This document shows, piece by piece, positions 55,147 to 62,928 of a DNA stretch of 64,000 nt. The notes below the pieces were generated by a model. The model was given only the letters and a program-made list of their open reading frames with translations. It did no database searches and was not told the origin of the DNA. The DNA is taken from positions 992,001 to 1,056,000 of the forward strand of contig NZ_CP028941.1 of NCBI RefSeq assembly GCF_013307245.1, written 5' to 3'. Source of the stretch: Polynucleobacter antarcticus. Its GTDB lineage: Bacteria; Pseudomonadota; Gammaproteobacteria; Burkholderiales; Burkholderiaceae. The first letter of the stretch is position 1; every line of letters starts with the position of its first letter. The position numbers and the translations under genes were made by a program.

Positions 55147-55323
55147 CTAACTATCTTCTTTCTTAAGTAGGTAATCCAGCACTAATCCAAAAAAGCCAAG
55201 GAGAGCCACCCAAGGAATTGCAAATGCTATTTGAGCTGCAATAGAGCTTTTGCTATTTTCAGGATGAAGAAATCCAATAACAAAACCAGCAACTGCAAGA
55301 AGTAAGCCCCACTTGTATTTCAT
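55147..55323 (-). CDS. Small two-span membrane protein (58 residues)
   Basis: Reading the minus strand, a 58-codon frame runs from ATG at 55323 to TAG at 55147. The product has two hydrophobic segments (KWGLLLAVAGFVIGFLH and FAIPWVALLGFFGLVLDYL) and a charged C-terminus. AGAGATC precedes the start. It has no named family. It was found by reading, since its length is below 60 residues. Confidence 0.6.
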   Translation of the reverse strand: MKYKWGLLLAVAGFVIGFLHPENSKSSIAAQIAFAIPWVALLGFFGLVLDYLLKKEDS

Positions 55324-55435
55324 ATTGAGATCTCTATTAGTGTTGAGATTGCCTAATTATGTAGCTTAAGTCAGCTCTAATACAAAAAAGTGGAAACTCG
55401 TAGGTAGGCTGGTGGGTAGAGAATCTAGAAAAAGA

Positions 55436-55460
55436 AAGAGCCCCATGGATAGGGGCTCTT
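55436..55460 (-). terminator. Terminator of the original tRNA-Asp gene
   Basis: AAGAGCCCC and GGGGCTCTT pair perfectly (9 bp). On the minus strand the stem is followed by CTTTCTTTTTCT. It lies 11 bases downstream of the tRNA 3' end at 55471 and fits as the terminator of that gene. Confidence 0.75.
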
Positions 55461-55470
55461 AGGGTGATAC

Positions 55471-55488
55471 TGGCGGAGCGGACGGGAC
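55471..55488 (-). other. tRNA-Asp 3' end fragment: attachment site (attL)
   Basis: The complement of 55471-55488 reads GTCCCGTCCGCTCCGCCA. This ends with discriminator G and CCA, has the 3' acceptor strand CCGCTCC, and part of the T arm. It matches the end of bacterial tRNA-Asp, apart from one base relative to E. coli. The continuation toward the tRNA 5' end (TCGAACCCGC expected) is replaced by GCTCCC at 55489. So the gene is cut at the crossover of an integrated element, and the rest is expected past the window. Confidence 0.8.
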
Positions 55489-55571
55489 GCTCCCTAGGGG
55501 TATATTTTTTCAGACAGGAAACCCATACGCCATATAGAATATGACCTACAGGGGAGCTTATAGGAAAGCCT

Positions 55572-55604
55572 TAGGGGTAAATTTAGGGGTAAGTTCAGGG
55601 GTAA
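55572..55604 (+). repeat. Three tandem copies of a 9-bp motif with 12-bp spacing
   Basis: TAGGGGTAA at 55572 and 55584 and CAGGGGTAA at 55596 recur every 12 bp. A fourth form, TAGGGGTAT, is at 55495, next to the attachment site. They lie 40-75 bp before the recombinase start and fit integrase arm-type binding sites or an operator. Confidence 0.6.
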
Positions 55605-55646
55605 ATAGGTGTAGTATGAACTTATGAATTTACAAAATCCCACCCC

Positions 55647-56993
55647 ATGAATGTAGAAAAAAGAGTTGACGGCTGGTATGCGTACCTCTCAGTTCCCAGT
55701 GATGTGAGGGAGCAAATTGGGAAGTCTAAATTTCTCAAGAAACTCTCTGCAACTGGAGCTAAGGGGAAAGCTTCTCAAGAGGCATCTCCAATAGTTACTG
55801 GCTGGAGACGGGAGATAGCACTTGCTAGATCTTCAGTGAAACAAGCTGAGCATCCCGAGTCCTCTATAGACTTGGCTTTAAGACTCAGAAACTTGCTTGA
55901 ACTTTCTCCTGATGAAGGGGATAACCACCATGAGCGTGAAGTCCTTCAGGATGAGATTGATCGTATTGTTGAAAAGATCAGAGTAACTCAGGGCATAAAA
56001 GCTTCTTCGGATTTTCACCACACGGCATATGGACTTAAGACTCCCCTTCAACCACTCTATGACAAGTGGGCTAAATCCAAGCTAAATAACTACTCACCTA
56101 AAACAGCCGATTCATACAAGAGGGATGCTCAGGTATTTGTGAATAAGTTTGTTCACCTCGAGGCTGTTACAAGGAATGCAATGAAGGAGTGGATTTCTTT
56201 CCTCATGGACTACGGAGTAGATCCAAAGAATGTAAAGCCCATGACACGGACTACTCTTGAAGATCGTTTTATGTGTGGGGTTAGGCATCTCTATAACTAC
56301 ATCGACAGCATCGGACTTGTTGGTGAGAATGTTGTCAATCCGATGGTAGGTGTAATTCCAAAGGCTGAAAAGACAAAGGTAAATCTCTCCAATAAGGGGT
56401 GGATACCATTAGACCCAAAAGAAGTCTCCAGAATCTTTAAAGCTATTCCTGAGGATGACAAGCAACTAGCTACAGTTACTGCCATTGCAATGTTTACTGG
56501 CATGAGAATTAATGAGATTTGCTCCCTTAAAGTAGCCCACATCATTGATGCTGAAGGTATCAGGTGCTTTGATATTGTTGACTCGAAGACTAATGCTGGA
56601 ATTCGTGTAGTACCCGTGCACCCCCTTCTAGATGCCCTTGTTGACAGACTGCTAAAAGAAGCACAAGGTGATGCTGAACAACCCCCTAAAGATGCCTATC
56701 TGATTGAAGGTCTTCAGAACAACAAGTACAGCAACAGATCGGATGCTGTAAGTAAACGCTTTGGTAGGCTTAAAAAGGAAATGGGCTTTGAGGCTAAGAA
56801 GGTCTTTCACTCCATTAGGAAGTGTGTTGTAACGCAGTTAGATAGGGCTGGATATCGTGAGACATCTATAGCCAATCTTGTAGGTCACGACAATCCGAAT
56901 ATGACTACGGGACGATACTCTGCTGGTATTGATGCACCTGTTATGTTGCCAATGATTAAGAGCTTGAAGTATCCCGATGTTGATCTTAAATAA
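55647..56993 (+). CDS. Tyrosine recombinase (integrase)
   Basis: A 448-residue phage-type integrase. The catalytic set is intact: R287 (FTGMRINEI), K314, H388 and R391 (FHSIRK), H414 (LVGHDN) and Y424 (GRYSAG). Residues 135-235 form the core-binding domain, and the N-terminal 60 residues look like an arm-binding domain (DGWYAYLSVP). It lies 158 bp from the tRNA-Asp fragment, pointing inward, the standard place for such an element's integrase. Confidence 0.92.
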   Translation: MNVEKRVDGWYAYLSVPSDVREQIGKSKFLKKLSATGAKGKASQEASPIVTGWRREIALARSSVKQAEHPESSIDLALRLRNLLELSPDEGDNHHEREVLQDEIDRIVEKIRVTQGIKASSDFHHTAYGLKTPLQPLYDKWAKSKLNNYSPKTADSYKRDAQVFVNKFVHLEAVTRNAMKEWISFLMDYGVDPKNVKPMTRTTLEDRFMCGVRHLYNYIDSIGLVGENVVNPMVGVIPKAEKTKVNLSNKGWIPLDPKEVSRIFKAIPEDDKQLATVTAIAMFTGMRINEICSLKVAHIIDAEGIRCFDIVDSKTNAGIRVVPVHPLLDALVDRLLKEAQGDAEQPPKDAYLIEGLQNNKYSNRSDAVSKRFGRLKKEMGFEAKKVFHSIRKCVVTQLDRAGYRETSIANLVGHDNPNMTTGRYSAGIDAPVMLPMIKSLKYPDVDLK

Positions 56994-57002
56994 GGATCTA
57001 CC

Positions 57003-57200
57003 ATGATGAGTGCATATTCCCCTTATATCTCCCCAGCTCGAGAAATAGCCCGTAAGGAAGCTCGTGATGCCATTGATGATGCCCATCCAGAGATCTGCAG
57101 TGACTCGATCAGGGACATGACAGGATTCCATGGGGATGATGCTCGGTGGTGCATTGAGTTAAAGCGAATGAGAACTGAAGAACACACAGGAGAATCTTAA
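57003..57200 (+). CDS. Small hypothetical protein (65 residues)
   Basis: It begins 9 bp after the integrase stop and is polar and helical. Cysteines at IC and WC and a run of charged residues are visible. ATG 57003 or 57006 may start it. It could be an excisionase-like accessory, but no helix-turn-helix is obvious. Its end meets the convergent Xre gene with a 4-bp overlap. Confidence 0.45.
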   Translation: MMSAYSPYISPAREIARKEARDAIDDAHPEICSDSIRDMTGFHGDDARWCIELKRMRTEEHTGES

Positions 57201-57442
57201 AGCCTTGCTTTACCCATCAAGTCTTTAAGGGACACACCAAGAGCATCTGCAACCTTTATAAGGTTAACCATAGCAAGGTTATGTTCACCCCGCTCTATTC
57301 CACCCATATAAGAGCGATCAATTCCAGCGTCAACTGCCAAGGCTTCCTGAGAGATGTCCTTCTTGAGTCTTAAAGCACGAATAGTTTCTCCTAGAGCCTT
57401 GAGCTCAGAGTGATCTTCATGTCGCGGGAATGGTTTAGCCAT
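57197..57442 (-). CDS. Xre-family helix-turn-helix regulator
   Basis: An 81-residue protein with one HTH_3 domain: LGETIRALRLKKDISQEALA, then GIDRSYMGGIERGEHN, the recognition helix. ATG 57442 is chosen; TTG 57448 would add two residues. It is likely the control protein of the island, or for the divergent lipoprotein gene 105 bp away. Confidence 0.88.
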   Translation of the reverse strand: MAKPFPRHEDHSELKALGETIRALRLKKDISQEALAVDAGIDRSYMGGIERGEHNLAMVNLIKVADALGVSLKDLMGKARL

Positions 57443-57547
57443 ACCCAATCATGCAATTGGGTTGGACTTAACACCACGGGATATAATACCAATCTATATA
57501 AGCATCTATTACCCACAAATAGGAATTCAAGTCTACCTAAGGAAGAA

Positions 57548-58048
57548 ATGAAATTCGTATTTATCCTTTTATCAGCATTAGCTCTCAGTGCATGTTCTGT
57601 TAGGTATACGGAACGGATACCCGGTATTCAGCCCGGATATGTTGATACTCAATTGGGTCAAGATACCTATCAGGTAAAAGTTGGTGAGGCATGGCAGAAG
57701 GATTGGGCTGATCTTGAGAAGTTTGCAATGTATCGAGCCTCAGAAATAACAGAGTCTAAAAACAAGAGGTATTTTTTAGTTCTAAATTCGAGTACACAAA
57801 TATCAACCTTCTATGTGACTACACCATCCAGTAGCTCAACAAACAGCACAGCATCCATTTCAGGATCGACTGCTTACATCTCCTCATCATCAATAGGAAG
57901 TCCATCAGTTACAGCCCCAATTAGCGGTGGATGGTACATCCTTGACTTTCGAATCCTCCCAAATGCCGATGTCAATGGGCGAGAAAAGGTTGTAGATGCC
58001 CAGCAAGTAAAGCATGACTATCAAGTTTTTATTGATGGGCGACGTTGA
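57548..58048 (+). CDS. Putative lipoprotein with a Ser/Thr-rich centre
   Basis: The 166-residue product has a lipoprotein signal with lipobox ALSAC (C16). AAGGAAGA is a good ribosome site, and ATG 57548 gives the signal, so it is chosen over an upstream start at 57410. The central stretch (about residues 93-120) is rich in Ser, Thr and Gly (TPSSSSTNSTASISGSTAY). No domain is recognised. It runs into the next exported protein after 49 bp. Confidence 0.72.
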   Translation: MKFVFILLSALALSACSVRYTERIPGIQPGYVDTQLGQDTYQVKVGEAWQKDWADLEKFAMYRASEITESKNKRYFLVLNSSTQISTFYVTTPSSSSTNSTASISGSTAYISSSSIGSPSVTAPISGGWYILDFRILPNADVNGREKVVDAQQVKHDYQVFIDGRR

Positions 58049-58097
58049 ATACTTAATGACAACTAAGTCCCTATTCACCAACTCATATAAATTTAAA

Positions 58098-58547
58098 ATG
58101 ATTAAGTCAGCCTTGTTAACCCTATTTCTTGTTATGTATAACCCCCTCACCTATGCCGTCAGTCAAGAACAGGGTGAAGTAGTTAAGAAGCTCTTCGCTT
58201 GTAGCTCCGTTAAAGTAACTCCAGATAAAGGACAAATGGATACGGGCAACATCCAAGCTAAGGGATGCTTCAGATCAAATATCTATGTGTACGCAACAAC
58301 AACGGGTTCTAGATTCAATGTAATGGTTGGCTTAGCAGATCTTGGTTCAAAGGAAGTTAAGACTGTTACCGAGTTTGCAAAAGGTGTTGGATATGTTAAT
58401 TTGGATAATCAATCTGAGGTTTCATCTGGAAAACTAAAGGGCATTCCTCTTGGGGCTTATGCTCTTACCAAGGCAGGTGATGGTGTTGATATGTTTATTC
58501 CTTTTTCAGAGGTAGATAAACCAACTCAATACTGGAATACTCATTAA
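58098..58547 (+). CDS. Hypothetical exported protein
   Basis: A 149-residue product with a signal peptide (MIKSALLTLFLVMYNPLTYA). Two cysteines (ACSSV and KGCF) could form a disulfide. ATG 58098 is chosen over in-frame starts at 58014 and 58056 because it gives the signal peptide. Following the lipoprotein, the pair may form a surface or exclusion module. Function unknown. Confidence 0.68.
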   Translation: MIKSALLTLFLVMYNPLTYAVSQEQGEVVKKLFACSSVKVTPDKGQMDTGNIQAKGCFRSNIYVYATTTGSRFNVMVGLADLGSKEVKTVTEFAKGVGYVNLDNQSEVSSGKLKGIPLGAYALTKAGDGVDMFIPFSEVDKPTQYWNTH

Positions 58548-58585
58548 CAACTAACGCTCTCCATAACTAAATTGATCGAGATGAA

Positions 58586-58762
58586 ATGAATGATGTTGAA
58601 TACTTCGGGAGAGTCCATCAGAACCCTCCAAGTGTCGATGCTAATCGTCATCCCTACTTTGGCGGCAAGCGACCTGAGAAGGAAGTCAAGCCTCCCCCAG
58701 TAGTTCATGAGGAGATCCGAGTGAGAGATCCTGAGTTCATGGATAACGTAGATGACCAATAA
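58586..58762 (+). CDS. Small hypothetical protein (58 residues), coupled to the next ORF
   Basis: The product MNDVEYFGRVHQNPPSVDAN... is Pro- and charge-rich with no hydrophobic stretch. Its stop at 58760-58762 overlaps the next ORF's ATG at 58752 by 11 bp. That overlap argues it is real, since a coupled pair is unlikely by chance. No family known. It is short of the usual ORF cut-off and was found by reading. Confidence 0.55.
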   Translation: MNDVEYFGRVHQNPPSVDANRHPYFGGKRPEKEVKPPPVVHEEIRVRDPEFMDNVDDQ

Positions 58763-58964
58763 GGAGTCCCTGAAAGACCTCTTTAGAAGACTTAAGGTCA
58801 TCCCTGCTTCTGAACTACAGGCAACTAAGGATGCAGAGGCTATGAAGGCTTTGGAGTTCGCCAAGGCGGTTGAATCCGAGATGAGTCATAGGAAGACTAA
58901 GCCAGCACCTACAGGGTTCGTTAAGGAGACTCTGAGGTTTACTAGAGAGAAGTTAGAGGACTAG
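58752..58964 (+). CDS. Small helical protein upstream of the helicase
   Basis: The 70-residue product is charged and likely helical (MTNKESLKDLFRRLKVIP, then ALEFAKAVESEMSHRK). No motif is recognised. It starts inside the previous ORF and is 47 bp from the helicase start. A partner or antitoxin-like protein is possible. Confidence 0.6.
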   Translation: MTNKESLKDLFRRLKVIPASELQATKDAEAMKALEFAKAVESEMSHRKTKPAPTGFVKETLRFTREKLED

Positions 58965-59011
58965 CCTCCTCCGCTGTTTATGGCAATATTGAGCTTATTT
59001 AGCGAGTATTT

Positions 59012-61798
59012 ATGTCCAGTTTTGCTGACTTCTTAAGTAGTCTTGATCCTGAAGCTGGAAAGCGTGGGAAGCAATTCGAACATTTCGTTAAATGGTTTCT
59101 CAAGAATGATCCTGAGTGGTCAACTCAAGTCGATCAAATCTGGCTCTGGGAGGACTATCCTGAACGCTGGGGTGCTGACTGTGGAATAGATCTAGTCTTT
59201 AAGCATCGCAATGGAGAGACTTGGGCTGTTCAATCTAAGTGCTACTCCCCTCAGTACGACATTACTAAGAAGGATGTAGATACCTTCCTAAGTGAATCCA
59301 ATCGTCAGGGTATCGATAAGAGACTGTTAATAGCCACTACAGATCGCATTGGTGCGAATGCTAAGCAAGTATGTGATGCCCAAGATAAGAAAGTAACGAG
59401 ATACCTTCTCTCTCACTTTGAAGATTCTGCTATTGAATATCCCTCATCGATGAGTGAGCTATCTACAGCTAAACCTAAAGTTAAACCTCCTCCAAGATCC
59501 CATCAAATAGATGCAATAGAGGCTGTCTCAACTAAGTTTAAAGATGTAGATCGTGGTCAATTGATCATGGCATGCGGGACTGGGAAAACTTTTACAACCC
59601 TTTGGATCAAGGAAAGACTTCAGGCTCAATCAACGCTCGTCTTGTTACCTTCCTTAGGGTTACTATCACAGACACTTCATGAGTGGACTAGAGTTGCCAA
59701 CGAACCCTTTGAGGTACTCTGTGTTTGCTCTGATGATTCAGTAGGGAAACGAGGCAATGATGAGGCAGTTCATTCTGTTGCAGACCTAGCCTTCCCCGTA
59801 ACCTCAGACCCAAATGAGATTAGATCCTTCCTCAACAGATCCGGTAAGAAGGTGGTGTTCTCTACCTATCAATCCTCCCCTCTTATTGCTGAAGCTCAGG
59901 CAGATCAATCAACCCCCTACTTTGACTTAGCAATTGCTGACGAGGCTCATCGTTGTGCTGGTAAGGTCTCAGGAGACTTCTCTACCATCCTTGATGCCCA
60001 GAAGATCAGAGCTAACAAGAGACTCTTCACAACAGCCACTCCCCGAACTTACTCATCTTCAGTTAAGAAGGCAGCCTCTGAGAGAGGTATTGAGGTAGTT
60101 GGCATGGATGATGAAGAGGTCTTCGGTAAGCCACTCTTTAGTCTAAGCTTTGGTCAAGCCATCAAACTAGAATTGCTGACTGACTACCAAGTGGTCATTG
60201 TCGGTGTTGATAGCCCAATGGTCTCCTCTTGGATTGAGAATAGAGAGTTACTTAAGACTGAATCAGGTCTTGAAATAGATGCTGAGACCCTAGCCTCCCA
60301 AGTGGGACTCCTCAAAGCATTTAAAGATTACAACCTTCACCGAGTGATCAGCTTTCACAGTCGTGTGAAGAGAGCCGAAGAGTTCTCTCAGGATATCCAT
60401 AAGGTTATTGAGTGGATGGATGAGAAACATCGCCCTAGTGGTGAGCTAAAGACTGACTTTGTATCTGGTGAGATGCCTACCGATAAGCGTAGGAGAAAGC
60501 TTGGTCAATTAAAAGGTCTGAGCGATAACCAAAGGGGTCTCTTAACGAATGCGAGATGCCTCTCTGAGGGAGTGGATGTTCCCTCACTAGATGGAGTTGC
60601 CTTCATTGACCCCAGAGGAAGCCAGATAGACATTATTCAAGCTGTGGGGAGAGCTATTCGCCTGAGTGCCAATAAGACTGCTGGGACGATTGTGCTGCCT
60701 GTCTTTATTGGTAGCGGAGAGAACCCTGAAGAGTTCCTTGAAGGAGGAAACTTTAAGCCAATATGGGATGTACTAAATGCACTGAAGGCGCATGACGATG
60801 TTCTTGCTGATGAGTTAGATCAGATGAGAACTGAGATGGGTAGAAAGGGTTCTTCAGTTGTAGAGGGAGCGTTTAATAAGATTGTGATTGACCTTCCTGT
60901 TTCCGTAGAGTCATCCTTTGGGGATTCCTTACGAACAGTGCTTGTTGAGAACATGACTGCCTCATGGGAGTTTTACTTTGGGCTTCTAGAAAGCTATAAA
61001 TTAGCTAATGGGGATTGCAGTGTTCCAAAAGGTTTTAAAGCTCTCAATAAATACAATCTTGATAAGTGGGTTAGCCACCAAAGATCGGCAACTAATTCTG
61101 GGGCTCTGCAAGAAGATAGGGCAAATAGGCTTATTGCCTTAGGATTTGATCCTACCCCCTATGATTCAAAGTGGGAGCATAAATTTAGCTTAGTAAAAGA
61201 GTATTTCAATATTAATGGAACATCTAATATAGGAAGCCGAGACCCTAATCGTGAATTGGCTCGATGGGTAGTTAAGCAAAGAGTTAAATATCGAGAGAGT
61301 CGGCTTAGTGAACATCATAAAACTAAACTACAGAGTATTAATTTTGATCTTGAACGAAAAGATTTTGACCGCAAGAACGATTCAAACTTAACTTACCAAG
61401 AGGCTGTATTGGCTGTGAGTAAGCTAAGTATTCCTACTTCAAATAGCTACCAAGCTTGGGCAAGAGGAGATCAATCAGTCTACGGAGTGTTTCCTGATGA
61501 CCTTCCTAGGTCACCTCAGCAGGTTTATCTTGATGCAGGATGGATAGATTGGTCTTCATTCCTAGGAACACTTAATCGTGATCAACAAACCAATGCTAAT
61601 TGGCAAGATATGTTTGATCAATATAAACTTTATGCCTCGCAATTTATTACTCCTCCATCTCATATAAAAAGTTCTGACACTAAATTAAAAAATTGGATAA
61701 ATACTCAAAGACAACAATTTAGAGAGAGTCGGCTTTCAAATCAAAGAATCAAAGAGCTTGAAAAGGTTGGGTTCATCTTTAATCCAAATAAGAAATAG
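59012..61798 (+). CDS. Mrr-type nuclease / SF2 helicase / helicase-associated-domain fusion
   Basis: A 928-residue protein. Residues 15-140 form an Mrr-like PD-(D/E)xK nuclease: D60 (CGIDLVF) and Q74-S-K76 are the catalytic residues. An SF2 helicase follows with Walker A CGTGKT (188-193), DEAH box at 310-313, TATPR at 341-345 and motif VI QAVGRAIR at 543-550. The C-terminal third has three helicase-associated (HA) repeats, about 651-713, 719-780 and 860-928. A segment at about 792-852 (YLDAGWIDWSSFLG) resembles the phage-integrase repeat unit (INT_rpt). There is no methyltransferase domain or gene nearby. Likely a DNA-processing or defence enzyme; activity unproven. AGA/AGG-rich codons. Confidence 0.88.
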   Translation: MSSFADFLSSLDPEAGKRGKQFEHFVKWFLKNDPEWSTQVDQIWLWEDYPERWGADCGIDLVFKHRNGETWAVQSKCYSPQYDITKKDVDTFLSESNRQGIDKRLLIATTDRIGANAKQVCDAQDKKVTRYLLSHFEDSAIEYPSSMSELSTAKPKVKPPPRSHQIDAIEAVSTKFKDVDRGQLIMACGTGKTFTTLWIKERLQAQSTLVLLPSLGLLSQTLHEWTRVANEPFEVLCVCSDDSVGKRGNDEAVHSVADLAFPVTSDPNEIRSFLNRSGKKVVFSTYQSSPLIAEAQADQSTPYFDLAIADEAHRCAGKVSGDFSTILDAQKIRANKRLFTTATPRTYSSSVKKAASERGIEVVGMDDEEVFGKPLFSLSFGQAIKLELLTDYQVVIVGVDSPMVSSWIENRELLKTESGLEIDAETLASQVGLLKAFKDYNLHRVISFHSRVKRAEEFSQDIHKVIEWMDEKHRPSGELKTDFVSGEMPTDKRRRKLGQLKGLSDNQRGLLTNARCLSEGVDVPSLDGVAFIDPRGSQIDIIQAVGRAIRLSANKTAGTIVLPVFIGSGENPEEFLEGGNFKPIWDVLNALKAHDDVLADELDQMRTEMGRKGSSVVEGAFNKIVIDLPVSVESSFGDSLRTVLVENMTASWEFYFGLLESYKLANGDCSVPKGFKALNKYNLDKWVSHQRSATNSGALQEDRANRLIALGFDPTPYDSKWEHKFSLVKEYFNINGTSNIGSRDPNRELARWVVKQRVKYRESRLSEHHKTKLQSINFDLERKDFDRKNDSNLTYQEAVLAVSKLSIPTSNSYQAWARGDQSVYGVFPDDLPRSPQQVYLDAGWIDWSSFLGTLNRDQQTNANWQDMFDQYKLYASQFITPPSHIKSSDTKLKNWINTQRQQFRESRLSNQRIKELEKVGFIFNPNKK

Positions 61799-62159
61799 TC
61801 TTCATCGCTTCGGACCAAAATATTCTGTAATAAAAATTTCTGTAGAGACTCAATCAATTCAGCCGAACGATTACCCCCCTTGACCCCTTCAATTTGTCCC
61901 TGAAAACACTCATCTCCAAGCATCCCCAGCAGTAATCCTCAGCCCTACTCAAGCAATCCTCACCAAGCCTCTTCATCAACTCCAGTCTACCTCTAAGCAA
62001 TACTTGATGGGTCTGTAGCCTCTTCTCTCAGCGTGTCTCTTAGGGCTTCCTAGAGCCTCTCTAGTGATCCAATGAATCAGTCATAACAGTCACAACGAAC
62101 TATGACATATGTTCCCCAAAAAATGTTAAGCTGATTGCTTGATTAAATGGGGGTTCTAG
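61799..62159. other. Non-coding gap between helicase and serine recombinase genes
   Basis: About 360 bp. The plus strand is CT-rich. It holds the left copy of an imperfect direct repeat (62033-62064). A minus-strand frame of 60 codons at 61741-61923 overlaps the helicase end and looks like chance. The last 60 bp likely contain the recombinase promoter. Confidence 0.5.
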
Positions 62160-62928
62160 ATGATTCAGTACATTACTTACAGACGGGTATCGAGTGCAGA
62201 GCAAGGACGCTCAGGACTGGGCTTAGAAGCACAATCGAGAGACATTGATACCTACCTCAAGGCATTCTCAGGGAAGCCCTACAAGGTCATTGGGGAGTTC
62301 CTAGAGATACTTTCTGGGGCTAGTGATGCGAGACCTGAGCTATTCAAGGCTGTTGCCCTTGCTCGTAAGACCAAAGCTATCCTTTTAGTGTCCAAGCTCG
62401 ATAGGTTGAGTCGTAAGGTGAGCTATATCTCTGCCCTTATGGAAGATAAGACTGTTCAGTTCAAGGTAGCTAACCTTCCACAAGCCAGTAACTTTGAGTT
62501 ACATTTATATGCCTCTCTGGCTGAGCAGGAACGGGCATTCATATCTGAGAGGACTAAGGCTGCCCTGCGGGAGGCTCAAGCACGAGGAGTCAAGCTGGGA
62601 GGTCTCAGAGATAGCACTATGCAACGCAATAAGGTGAGAGCTGCCTCTGCCCTATCCTTCGCTAGATCGCTTGAGAAGATCGTTATGCCTAAGCACAAAG
62701 CTGGAGAGTCCCTTAAGGACATTTCAGTAGCTCTTAACGATGCTGATATCAAGACTGTGCGAGGTGGTGTGTGGACTTCGATGCAAGTATCGAGAGTTAT
62801 TGGGCGGTTACAAGCAGATGCTCCAGTTCGCTCTAGGACAGTTCAAGTAGTAATTCGGAAGACAGTCATTGCTCCGGTGATTTGAGTGTCTTGAAGGTGT
62901 CTTAGGGGGCTTTCTAGAGGGGCTTTAG
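62033..62928 (+). repeat. Imperfect direct repeats flanking the serine recombinase gene
   Basis: About 32 bp at 62033-62064 and 62897-62928 align as GTGTC..TTAGGG..CTTYCTAGAG with small indels. One copy lies on each side of the recombinase gene. They could be recombination sites, or copies made by a past insertion. Confidence 0.5.
62160..62885 (+). CDS. Small serine recombinase (resolvase/invertase family)
   Basis: A 241-residue protein with the catalytic serine in YRRVSSAEQG (S11), GLGLEAQSRD, and the invariant LDRLSRK and AEQERAFISERTKAAL segments. The C-terminus has a helix-turn-helix-like DNA-binding region (about residues 170-215). It likely acts on sites flanking itself or resolves the element. 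Starts ATG 62160 after a GGGGGTTCTAG. Confidence 0.9.
   Translation: MIQYITYRRVSSAEQGRSGLGLEAQSRDIDTYLKAFSGKPYKVIGEFLEILSGASDARPELFKAVALARKTKAILLVSKLDRLSRKVSYISALMEDKTVQFKVANLPQASNFELHLYASLAEQERAFISERTKAALREAQARGVKLGGLRDSTMQRNKVRAASALSFARSLEKIVMPKHKAGESLKDISVALNDADIKTVRGGVWTSMQVSRVIGRLQADAPVRSRTVQVVIRKTVIAPVI

Noticed and set aside
57410..57547. Longer frame before the lipoprotein
   Set aside because: It overlaps the Xre gene and would bury the lipoprotein signal; the good ribosome site is at 57538-57545.
61741..61923. 60-codon minus-strand frame overlapping the helicase end
   Set aside because: Overlaps a strong gene on the opposite strand, no ribosome site, and its translation has no recognisable feature.
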